Positions 41,821 to 49,426 of a stretch of 50,766 nucleotides of DNA are shown here, one piece after another. Made by a program: the position numbers and the translations under genes. Source of the stretch: Ancylobacter novellus (GTDB lineage Bacteria; Pseudomonadota; Alphaproteobacteria; Rhizobiales; Xanthobacteraceae). The notes below the pieces were generated by a model that worked only from the letters and a program-made list of their open reading frames with translations, was not told where the DNA came from and ran no database searches. The stretch is taken from NCBI GenBank assembly GCA_003241485.1, contig QFQD01000020.1, positions 1-50,766 of the forward strand, in the 5' to 3' direction. Numbering within the stretch: the stretch's first letter is position 1; each line of letters begins with the position of its first letter.

Positions 41821-42591
41821 ATGCCGGACATTTCCGCGCCGAACCTTGCCGCTCGTCCTCTTGCGGGCCGCTATGCCCTCGTGACCGGCGCGACGCGCGG
41901 CATCGGTCAGGCGACCGCCCTCGCCCTCGCCGAGGCCGGCGCGCATGTCATCGCCATCGGCCGCACCTCGGGCGCGCTGGAGGAGCTGGACGACGCCATC
42001 CTCCAGCGCGGCTCGACCGCGACACTGGTGCCGCTCGACCTCACGGATTCGGCGGCGATCGACCGGCTTGGCGGCGCGATCTATGAGCGCTTTGGCCGCC
42101 TCGACATCTTTATCGGCAATGCGGGCGTCCTCGGCCCGATGACGCCGCTGGCGCAGGTCGAGCCCAAGGAGTGGGACGACGCGCTGGCGGTGAACCTCAC
42201 CGCCAACTGGCGTCTGGTCCGCTCGCTCGACCCGCTGCTGCGCGTCTCCACCGCAGGTCGGGCCGTGCTGGTGTCCTCGGGCGCCGCGCACAAGGCACGC
42301 GCCTTCTGGGGCACCTATGCCGTCACCAAGGCGGGGCTGGAGATGCTCGCACGCACCTGGGCGAACGAGGTGGCCAACATCTCGAATCTGCGGGTCAATC
42401 TGCTCAATCCGGGCCCGACCCGCACCCGCATGCGCGCCAAGGCGTTTCCCGGCGAAGATCCCGATACGCTGCCCGTGCCCGAGGACATCGCCGCCGCGAT
42501 CGTCGGGCTGTGCCTGCCGGAGTTCGACGAGACGGGAAAGCTCTACGACTTCCCGACCCGCAGCCTCAAGGCGTTCCCGGTTCCGGCATGA
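41821..42591 (+). CDS. SDR-family NAD(P)-dependent oxidoreductase
   Basis: This 256-residue short-chain dehydrogenase has the cofactor loop TGATRGIG at 22-29, IGNAG around 98-102, and the catalytic set S152/S153, Y166 and K170 (YAVTK). The N-terminal tail is short and the C terminus ends FPTRSLKAFPVPA. It resembles the oxidoreductases found next to purF in this order; the substrate is unknown. Its last 26 bp overlap the convergent DMT transporter gene. Confidence 0.92.
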   Translation: MPDISAPNLAARPLAGRYALVTGATRGIGQATALALAEAGAHVIAIGRTSGALEELDDAILQRGSTATLVPLDLTDSAAIDRLGGAIYERFGRLDIFIGNAGVLGPMTPLAQVEPKEWDDALAVNLTANWRLVRSLDPLLRVSTAGRAVLVSSGAAHKARAFWGTYAVTKAGLEMLARTWANEVANISNLRVNLLNPGPTRTRMRAKAFPGEDPDTLPVPEDIAAAIVGLCLPEFDETGKLYDFPTRSLKAFPVPA

Positions 42592-43501
42592 TCCGGCGGC
42601 GCGAGAAGATCGCCACCGCCACCACGACGCCGATGAGCTGAAGCGCCGTGCCCACCGCCTCCGGGGCGGTCGGCAGGCGCTGCTCGTAGGCCAGGCCATA
42701 GACGAGGCCGAACACCGTCTCTGCCACGATGAGCTGGGCCGAGAGCGCCATGGGCAGACGCTCGGAGGCGACCACCCAGCCGAATGTGCCCAGCCACGAC
42801 ACGATCACGCCCAGCGCCACCACCCAGATGAGAAAGCGCTGCGTCGCCGCGCTACCGAAATCCAGCAGCTCCGGGCCACCGGAGGCCAGCGGCAGCAAAA
42901 GCACAGCCAGCGTCCCGCAGCCCACACCCTGCAGGCAGGTCCAGCGCAGCGCATCCGGTGCATCCGCCCCGCGCATCACCACCGCATTGACCAGCCCATA
43001 GGCAACCCAGAACAGCAGCGCCACCACCGAGAGGCCGACGCCGGCGAGAATGGCGCTGGCCTCATTCGCATGCGCCTCCTGCAGGCTCGCTGCATTGACC
43101 ACGCCCAGCCCCGCCACGATGAGCGCCAGCGGCCAGGCGAGGCGTCGCCAGGGCAGCGAGCGCTCATGCAGATTGGCGACGATGGCCAGCAGCACCGGCG
43201 CGGTGCCGGCGATCAGCGGCGGCAGGACGGGGCCGGCGAGGAGCACCGCATAGGAGATGGAAAGGAAATAGCCGAAGGTGCCGAAGGCGCCGAGCAGCAG
43301 CCCCGTTCCCAGCATGGGCCAGGCCATACCCGTGAGGCGGAAACGCGGACTGACCATCAGACCCACGCTCACCAGCCCGAAGACCAGATAGCGCAGCACC
43401 GAAAGGTCGAAGGCGGAGAAAGGTAGTACAGCGCGCGGCGCAATGAAGGTGAGCCCCCACAGGGCTCCGGTCATGAGGCCCGCAAGAAGGCCGATCAGCA
43501 T
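42566..43501 (-). CDS. DMT-superfamily (EamA) transporter
   Basis: This 311-residue protein has ten predicted transmembrane helices in two EamA repeats, beginning MLIGLLAGLMTGALWGLTF. EamA-type exporters move amino acids, metabolites or drugs, but the substrate here is unknown. It follows der by about 106 bp on the same strand. A weak hairpin AGCTCC/GGAGCT (43592-43609) overlaps the der stop. Its 3' end overlaps the SDR gene by 26 bp. Confidence 0.9.
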   Translation of the reverse strand: MLIGLLAGLMTGALWGLTFIAPRAVLPFSAFDLSVLRYLVFGLVSVGLMVSPRFRLTGMAWPMLGTGLLLGAFGTFGYFLSISYAVLLAGPVLPPLIAGTAPVLLAIVANLHERSLPWRRLAWPLALIVAGLGVVNAASLQEAHANEASAILAGVGLSVVALLFWVAYGLVNAVVMRGADAPDALRWTCLQGVGCGTLAVLLLPLASGGPELLDFGSAATQRFLIWVVALGVIVSWLGTFGWVVASERLPMALSAQLIVAETVFGLVYGLAYEQRLPTAPEAVGTALQLIGVVVAVAIFSRRRIMPEPGTP

Positions 43502-43607
43502 GGCGAAAACCGATGAAGGCGCCCGCGCCGAAGGGCGCGTCGCCGAACGCAGGATAAGGGAAGTACGCGGCCATGGAGCCGCGCGGAGGGAAGCTCCACT
43601 ATAGGAG

Positions 43608-44951
43608 CTACTCCTTCTCCGCGTAAGGGTTGTCCTTCTCGCGCAGCGTCAGGCGGATAGGCACGCCGGGCAGATCGAAGCTGGTGCGCAGATTGTTCAC
43701 GAGATAGCGCACATAGCTCTCTGGCACCGCATCCGAGCGCGAGCAGAACAGCACGAAGCTCGGCGGGCGCGCCTTGGGCTGGGTGATGTAGCGCAGCTTG
43801 ATGCGGCGGCCCGACACCGCCGGTGGCGGATGCTGCTCGGTGGTCTCGATCAGCCAGCGGTTCAGCGGGTTGGTGGCGACGCGGCGGTTCCACACCTCAT
43901 GCGCCTGGGCGATGGCCCGCACCAGCCGGTCGAGCCCCTCGCCCGTCAGGCCCGAGACGAGCACGACGGGGGCGCCCTTCACCTGCGGCAGCGAGTGGTC
44001 GGCATCCTCGCGCATGCGGGTGACGAAACCCTGCTGGTCGCGCACGAGGTCCGACTTGGAGATGGCGAGCACCACCGCCCGACCCTCGCGCTCGACGAGG
44101 TCGGCAATGCGCAGGTCCTGTTCCTCGAAGGGGTGGGTGGCGTCCATCAGCACAACCACCACCTCGGCGAAGCGCGCGGCGCGCAGGCCGTCGGCGACAG
44201 AGAGCTTCTCCAGCTTGTCGTCGATGCGGGCGCGCTTGCGCATGCCCGCCGTATCGAACACGCGAAGCTCCACGCCGTGGCGCTCGACATCGACGGCGAT
44301 GGAATCGCGGGTGATGCCGGCTTCCGGGCCGGTCAGCAGCCGGTCCTCGCCGAGCAGGGCGTTGATCAGCGTCGACTTGCCGGCATTGGGACGGCCCAGC
44401 ACGGCGACGCGGATGCGCCGGCCGCCCTCGTTGTCGAGGTCCATGTCGCCGTCATCGTCGGGAACAAAATCGGCAAGCGCGCGAACCAGGTCGCCCATGC
44501 CGTCGCCATGCTCGGCGGAAAGCTCCACGGGGTCACCAAGGCCGAGCGCATAGGCGTCCAACGTGCCGCCCTCAGAGCCGCGCGCCTCGGCCTTGTTGGC
44601 CACGAGAATGGTGTGCTTGCCCGAGCGCCGGGCGAGCTGGGCGAAGGCCCGGTCGCTCGGCGTCACGCCCGCCTTGGCGTCGATCATGAACAGCAGCACG
44701 TCGGCGTCGTCGATCGCCGCCTCGGTCTGCGCCCGCATGCGGCCTTCGAGCGATTCGGCCTTTGCCTCTTCAAGGCCGGCCGTGTCGATGACGCGGAAAT
44801 TGAGATGGCCGAGCCGTCCCTCGCCCTCGCGCCGGTCGCGGGTCACGCCGGGGCGGTCGTCGACCAGCGCGAGGCGCTTGCCGACGAGGCGGTTGAACAG
44901 CGTCGACTTGCCGACATTGGGCCGGCCGACGATGGCGACGGTGATGGTCAT
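43608..44951 (-). CDS. der: Ribosome-assembly GTPase Der (EngA)
   Basis: Der is a tandem-domain GTPase needed for 50S subunit assembly. The 447-residue protein has two P-loops, GRPNVGKS at 9-16 and GRPNAGKS at 186-193. Each has its DTAG motif and NKAE or SKSD specificity loop. A KH-like C-terminal domain ends KDNPYAEKE. An acidic linker DDDGDMDLDNEGG joins the domains. It follows the small lipoprotein and TPR-like gene, the conserved envelope-der neighbourhood. Confidence 0.97.
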   Translation of the reverse strand: MTITVAIVGRPNVGKSTLFNRLVGKRLALVDDRPGVTRDRREGEGRLGHLNFRVIDTAGLEEAKAESLEGRMRAQTEAAIDDADVLLFMIDAKAGVTPSDRAFAQLARRSGKHTILVANKAEARGSEGGTLDAYALGLGDPVELSAEHGDGMGDLVRALADFVPDDDGDMDLDNEGGRRIRVAVLGRPNAGKSTLINALLGEDRLLTGPEAGITRDSIAVDVERHGVELRVFDTAGMRKRARIDDKLEKLSVADGLRAARFAEVVVVLMDATHPFEEQDLRIADLVEREGRAVVLAISKSDLVRDQQGFVTRMREDADHSLPQVKGAPVVLVSGLTGEGLDRLVRAIAQAHEVWNRRVATNPLNRWLIETTEQHPPPAVSGRRIKLRYITQPKARPPSFVLFCSRSDAVPESYVRYLVNNLRTSFDLPGVPIRLTLREKDNPYAEKE

Positions 44952-44973
44952 GAAATCGGTGCCCCCGCGCCGC

Positions 44974-45285
44974 TCACTGCGGCGTCAGCGGCGCGGCGCG
45001 CGACGTCGTGCCGGAAGCTGTCGTGCCGCCGGTCTGTACCGGCGCCTCGGCCGGCATCTGGTACTTGGCGGAATTTGCCGGCTGCGGCGGCTCGGCATTG
45101 TAGTCGACGCCCGGCACACCCTCTGGGAACACCGCCTGGCGCGCGCCCGGCAGCTTCTTTTCCTTCTCGCCGAAGGGATTCATCTGCTCCAGCGTCTCGC
45201 AGCCAGCGGTCGCCAGGGTCAGGGCGAGCACGGGCAGGACAAGCAGCGTGCGACGCAGCCGGCGGATGCGGGTGGACGGGCTCAT
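44974..45285 (-). CDS. Small lipoprotein between a TPR-like gene and der
   Basis: This 103-residue protein has a basic start, a hydrophobic signal (RTLLVLPVLALTLATAGC) and a lipobox ending at the cysteine. The mature chain reads CETLEQMNPFGEKEKKLPG followed by RQAVFPEGVPGVDY and a proline-rich end. I do not assign a function. Its place between the TPR-like gene and der is where many alphaproteobacteria have BamB. Its N-terminal LPG-R motif resembles the start of those BamB lipoproteins, but the propeller is absent. The ATG at 45285 has AGAGAGG six bases upstream; a GTG at 45300 overlapping the previous stop is an alternative. Confidence 0.75.
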   Translation of the reverse strand: MSPSTRIRRLRRTLLVLPVLALTLATAGCETLEQMNPFGEKEKKLPGARQAVFPEGVPGVDYNAEPPQPANSAKYQMPAEAPVQTGGTTASGTTSRAAPLTPQ

Positions 45286-45296
45286 GGATGCCTCTC

Positions 45297-46013
45297 TCAC
45301 TGGACCGCCGGAGCCGCCGTGGCAGGCGCCGGCGCGGCCTCTGCGGCCGCGGCGGCCGGTGCTGCGGGCATCTGCGCGCTGGCCAGCGTGCGCAGCAGTT
45401 CGGCGCGCTGGCGCAGGCCGGGCGGGGTCTGGCCGTCGTTCAGAATCGAAGTGAAGCTGTCAGTGGCCGCCTTGAAGTCACCAGCCTTGTACTGGGCAAG
45501 GCCGGTGATCTCGCGTGCCGAGAAGCGGAAGGCGCCTTCGGGCGTATCGAGCGGCTTCATACGCTGCTCGATCTCGGCCACGGGTGCCGTGTCGACCAGC
45601 AGCAGGCCAGCGCGGATGCTGGCGGCGTCCTGCATCAGCGAGCCGAGGCTCGCGTCTGTGGCGAGCGCGTCATAGGCCGCAACGGCCGCCTTCGGGTCGG
45701 TGGCGGCGAGTTCGGTGGCGGACCGGAAGCGCGCCAGCGTGCGATAGCCGCGCGGCCCATCCTTGGCGATCTCGGCGAAGGCCGCCTCGGCCTCGGCCGT
45801 CTTGCCCTGGGCGGCGAGCTGCAACGCCGCCTCGAAGCGCGCGCCGGCCGCCTGGTCCTGCTGCAGCTTCCACCACTCATAGCCGCGCCAGCCGGCGACG
45901 CCGACGACGATCAGCACCGCGATCGCGATGATGAAGACGCCATAGCGGCTCCACAGGCGGCTGAACCGCTCGCGACGCAGGTCCTCGTCGATCTCGTGGA
46001 AAATATCAGCCAT
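45297..46013 (-). CDS. TPR-like inner-membrane protein (YfgM-type)
   Basis: The 238-residue product has a short acidic cytosolic start (MADIFHEIDEDLRRERFS), one transmembrane helix (about 24-44, YGVFIIAIAVLIVVGV) and a periplasmic helical domain. That domain has repeats rich in alanine (AALQLAAQGKTAEAEAAFAEI) like tetratricopeptide repeats. The C terminus is alanine/proline rich. This is the layout of YfgM, a periplasmic chaperone partner of the Sec machinery. It precedes the small lipoprotein and der, as in related genomes. panB lies 77 bp upstream. Confidence 0.85.
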   Translation of the reverse strand: MADIFHEIDEDLRRERFSRLWSRYGVFIIAIAVLIVVGVAGWRGYEWWKLQQDQAAGARFEAALQLAAQGKTAEAEAAFAEIAKDGPRGYRTLARFRSATELAATDPKAAVAAYDALATDASLGSLMQDAASIRAGLLLVDTAPVAEIEQRMKPLDTPEGAFRFSAREITGLAQYKAGDFKAATDSFTSILNDGQTPPGLRQRAELLRTLASAQMPAAPAAAAAEAAPAPATAAPAVQ

Positions 46014-46090
46014 GGCGGGTCCGTCGTGAAGGCAAAGAATGAGCGGCCACCCTGCGCGACGCGTCGGGCGGTATCGGAAAGGCGCGTAAA

Positions 46091-46939
46091 CTAGCGATGC
46101 GGCCTCAACAAGGCAAATCGACCCTTCTTCGGGGCGTAGACGTGCTCCGGGCCGGGGAAGCTGCGCGCGCGCACTTCGGTGGCATAGGACTCCACCGCCG
46201 CGCCGATCGCGGGGCCGATTTCCGCGAACTTCTTCACGAAACGTGGCACCCGGTCGGAGAGGCCGAGCATGTCCTCCAGCACCAGGATCTGGCCGTCGCA
46301 GGCGGCCGAACCGCCAATGCCGATGGTCGGCGGCGCGACTTCCTGCGTGATCTGCCGGGCCAGCGGCTCGCTGATCGCTTCCAGCACGATGGAGAAGGCG
46401 CCGGCCTCGGCGATGGCGCGGGCATCGTCGAGGATGAGCGCGGCGCTCGCCTCGTCGCGGCCCAGCGCCTTGAACGAACCCAGCGTGTTGATCGCCTGCG
46501 GGGTCAGCCCGACATGGCCCATGACCGGCACGCCGCGGTCGGCAAGGAAGCGCACGGTTTCCGCCATGCGCCGGCCGCCTTCCAGCTTGATGGCACCGGC
46601 CCCCGTCTCCTTCAGGACCCGCGAGGCGGTGGCGAAGGCCTGCTGCGGCGAGCCCTCATAGGAGCCGAACGGCAGGTCGACCACCACCAGCGCGCGGGCG
46701 GAACCGCGCATCACCGCCTGACCCTGCAGGATCATCATCTCCACCGTCACCGGCACGGTGGTCTCCATGCCGTGCATCACCATGCCGAGCGAATCGCCCA
46801 CCAGCATGAAGTCGACATGCGGGTCGATGAGGCGGGCGGTATGGGCGTGATAGGCCGTGAGCGAGACGATCGGCTCGCCGCCCTTCTTCGCGCGGATATC
46901 CGGAGCGGTGAGGCGGCGAACAGCGGACTGGACGGACAT
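46091..46939 (-). CDS. panB: 3-methyl-2-oxobutanoate hydroxymethyltransferase
   Basis: PanB makes ketopantoate from alpha-ketoisovalerate using methylenetetrahydrofolate, the first step of pantothenate synthesis. The 282-residue protein has VSLTAYHAHTARLID, the metal-binding VGDSLGMVMHG, DLPFGSYEG, IKLEGG, GHVGLTPQ, and IGIGGSAACDGQILV, all family features. The ATG at 46939 follows a T-rich gap of 35 bp from the nnrU gene. The family is normally 260-280 residues, so the length is standard. Confidence 0.96.
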   Translation of the reverse strand: MSVQSAVRRLTAPDIRAKKGGEPIVSLTAYHAHTARLIDPHVDFMLVGDSLGMVMHGMETTVPVTVEMMILQGQAVMRGSARALVVVDLPFGSYEGSPQQAFATASRVLKETGAGAIKLEGGRRMAETVRFLADRGVPVMGHVGLTPQAINTLGSFKALGRDEASAALILDDARAIAEAGAFSIVLEAISEPLARQITQEVAPPTIGIGGSAACDGQILVLEDMLGLSDRVPRFVKKFAEIGPAIGAAVESYATEVRARSFPGPEHVYAPKKGRFALLRPHR

Positions 46940-46974
46940 AGCGGACGCTTCCTGTTCTTTTTACTGGGCTTTTA

Positions 46975-47541
46975 TCAGCCCATCACCGGCACACCCACGA
47001 TGTAGGGGTGGAACCAGAACGCGAGGACGGCATAAAGCACGACACCGCCGGCCACCGCAACGAGGTCCCCGCCCCAGCCCTTGGGCGCCGCCGGCACGGG
47101 CGCGCCGCGCTTCTTGGCGAGGATGCGCAGCATCACCGCCATGCCGAGGATGACCACGGCGAGCGTCACCGTCGCGGCATCGCCATTGGAAATCAGATGG
47201 GCCAGCGCCCAGGTCTTGATGGCCACGAGGAACGGAAACTTGAGCACCGCCTTGATGTGGCTCGGCACCAGCGCCGCGACCGCCGCGATGGTGGCGAAGA
47301 GCATCAGCAGCAGCGCGAGATGGCGCAGGCCCACCGGCGGGTCATATAGCTGCGCAGGACCTTCCGCGCGCCACTGGCCGAAGCCATAGGCAATGAGCAG
47401 GATGCCGACCGTGGCGACGACGGCGTGAATGGCGCGATAGGTGGTGGTGTTGAGCTGCTGCCCCACCGCCCCGCCCTTGCGCCGCGCGGCGAAGATGTGA
47501 ATGGCGACGAACAGCGCGAGGCCGACGAGCATCAGGATCAT
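46975..47541 (-). CDS. NnrU-family membrane protein
   Basis: This 188-residue protein has about six hydrophobic helices and the NnrU-type features: HIFAARR at the end of the first helix, YDPPVGLRHLALLLM, and TWALAHLISNGD, where the histidine may be functional. The family is linked to nitrite/nitric oxide reduction in some denitrifiers and to carotenoid or phenylpropanoid metabolism in others. No such genes are here, so a specific role is not claimed. It is followed by panB after 35 bp, probably in one transcript. Confidence 0.85.
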   Translation of the reverse strand: MILMLVGLALFVAIHIFAARRKGGAVGQQLNTTTYRAIHAVVATVGILLIAYGFGQWRAEGPAQLYDPPVGLRHLALLLMLFATIAAVAALVPSHIKAVLKFPFLVAIKTWALAHLISNGDAATVTLAVVILGMAVMLRILAKKRGAPVPAAPKGWGGDLVAVAGGVVLYAVLAFWFHPYIVGVPVMG

Positions 47542-47715
47542 GTGAGCGCTCCCAGGATCAATTCCGGCGCGACGCTAGAGTGTTTCCAATCGAGACGCCA
47601 TGCGCCTTTGCGCTGCACACTGCCGCGCCACACGCATGTAAACCATAAAGCGCAGGCGCCCTCCCCTTCGCCCGACGCGTGTGCCAGTGTGACGGCTTAC
47701 ACGGGGAGAAGCGGG

Positions 47716-48147
47716 ATGAAGCGCTGCATCGCCACGCTTGTCGGTCTTGCGTTTCTGGCGCTCGCCCTGCCGGCCACCGCGCGGGCGGAAGCGCTGGTGG
47801 CGAAGGTCGATCTGTCGACACAGCAGATGGAGATCTGGGTGGATGGCTGGCGCCAGCACAGCTGGCCGGTCTCGACCGCGCGCAAGGGCTACCGCACGCC
47901 CGTCGGCACCTATCAGCCGCAGCGCATGCACCGGCGCTACTTCTCGCGCAAATACGACAATGCCCCCATGCCCTATGCGATCTTCTTCAATGGGGGCTAT
48001 GCCATCCATGGCACAAAGGACGTGAAACGGCTTGGGCGCCCGGCCTCGCATGGCTGCGTAAGGCTGAGCCCGGCCAATGCCGCGACGCTGTTCACGCTGG
48101 TCTCGGAGTTCGGACCGGCCAATACAAGGATCGTCATCACCCGGTGA
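47716..48147 (+). CDS. L,D-transpeptidase (YkuD domain)
   Basis: The 143-residue exported protein has a signal peptide cleaved after ARA near residue 24, then a compact YkuD domain without LysM repeats. The catalytic cysteine is C114 in SHGCVRL, with H112 and H99 (IHGTKDV) supporting it. Such enzymes cross-link peptidoglycan 3-3 or anchor proteins to it. The ATG at 47716 is preceded by GGGGAGAAGCGGG. The gene is alone, divergent from nnrU and followed 94 bp later by the diguanylate cyclase. Confidence 0.92.
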   Translation: MKRCIATLVGLAFLALALPATARAEALVAKVDLSTQQMEIWVDGWRQHSWPVSTARKGYRTPVGTYQPQRMHRRYFSRKYDNAPMPYAIFFNGGYAIHGTKDVKRLGRPASHGCVRLSPANAATLFTLVSEFGPANTRIVITR

Positions 48148-48241
48148 TTTCGGCGCCACGGTGGGCGACAGGCCTGCTTTGGTGCTATCGTGCCACAAGA
48201 TGCTTTGGTGATGAACTGACAGCCCAGCCTTAGAGGCCCCC

Positions 48242-49426
48242 TTGCTGCTCGACTATTCGTCCCTGCTCGCGGCCATCGGCTTCTCGGCACTCTGCCTGGC
48301 ACTGGTCCTGTTCTCCAGTTGGTTGTCCTCACGGGCCGACAGCTTCCTGCTGACCGTTGCCATCGCCGCGATGACGATCGTCGGCTCGGTGAGCACCTAC
48401 GGGCTCTATGTCAGCCGGCCGTCGCACATGCTGGCCAGCCTGTCCTTCACCTTCCTGCTGAGCGGGATGTCGATCCTGTTCGGTGCGGCCGGTCAGTTCC
48501 GCGTCGGAGCCTCGCCCCTGCCGCGAATAGGCCTTGGCCTGCTCAGCGTGCCGATGGTGATCGTGCTCATCCTGCTCGGCTATGACGGGATCGGGTTCAT
48601 TCTCGGCAATGCCTTCGCCGCGATACTGCTCTTCCTCGCGGCGTTGGAGTACTGGCGCGGGAGAGCGGAAGCCCCGGTGGCGATCGCCAGCATGTGCCTG
48701 ATCTATGTCCTCGCGGCGGTCTCCTTCGCCTGCTGCGCCGCTGTGTTGCTGGTCGAGGGCAAATGGGTGCTGGACGCTCCGCCCGACAACTGGGCGGAGA
48801 TGTTCAACTCGATCGCCGTCGTCGCCGGGCTGCCGGGCGTCGGCGCCCTTGCGCTCGCGCTGAACCAGACGCGGCTGGCGCGGTCACATCGCCGCGAGGC
48901 CATGACCGATCCGCTCACGGGCCTGCTCAACCGCCGGGCTTTGTTCGACGCCATCGCCGCCGAGCCGCTTGAGGGCGACGCGGCGGTCGCCGTGTTCGAC
49001 ATCGACCGGTTCAAATCCATCAACGACCGCCACGGCCACGCCACGGGCGACCGCGCCATCATGGCCTTTGCGCAGGCGATGAGCCGGTATGGTGACAGCG
49101 CAGACCTCGCCGCGCGCATGGGCGGCGAGGAATTCGCGCTGGTGCTGCGTTACGCGACGGCGGAATCAGTCGTGGCCCGGGTCGAGGCGATCCGCCGCGA
49201 TTTCGCTGAACATATGGACGCCACGCACGGCATTGCCTGCAGCGTCAGTGCCGGCATCGCCTTCGTCCGACCCTATGGGCACCATTTTGAGTCGACCCTG
49301 CGGGCGGCAGACGCCATGCTCTATCACGCCAAGCGCGACGGGCGGGACCGGGCGATCCTCGCCAGGGTCCGCGTTGTGTCGGACCAGATGCTCACGCCGC
49401 CTTCTTCACGTCCTTCACATCCGTGA
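48242..49426 (+). CDS. Multi-pass membrane diguanylate cyclase
   Basis: This 394-residue protein has six or seven transmembrane helices (about 8-210) and a C-terminal GGDEF domain with the active motif GGEEF at 294-298. At the place of the I-site (RxxD, five residues upstream) it has DSAD (285-288), so product inhibition by cyclic di-GMP is probably absent, unlike the cyclase at 28582. The start is TTG at 48242, with AGAGG about six bases before it. The last 35 bp overlap the convergent prfC gene, and the C-terminal tail (SSRPSHP) is encoded there. Confidence 0.88.
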   Translation: MLLDYSSLLAAIGFSALCLALVLFSSWLSSRADSFLLTVAIAAMTIVGSVSTYGLYVSRPSHMLASLSFTFLLSGMSILFGAAGQFRVGASPLPRIGLGLLSVPMVIVLILLGYDGIGFILGNAFAAILLFLAALEYWRGRAEAPVAIASMCLIYVLAAVSFACCAAVLLVEGKWVLDAPPDNWAEMFNSIAVVAGLPGVGALALALNQTRLARSHRREAMTDPLTGLLNRRALFDAIAAEPLEGDAAVAVFDIDRFKSINDRHGHATGDRAIMAFAQAMSRYGDSADLAARMGGEEFALVLRYATAESVVARVEAIRRDFAEHMDATHGIACSVSAGIAFVRPYGHHFESTLRAADAMLYHAKRDGRDRAILARVRVVSDQMLTPPSSRPSHP

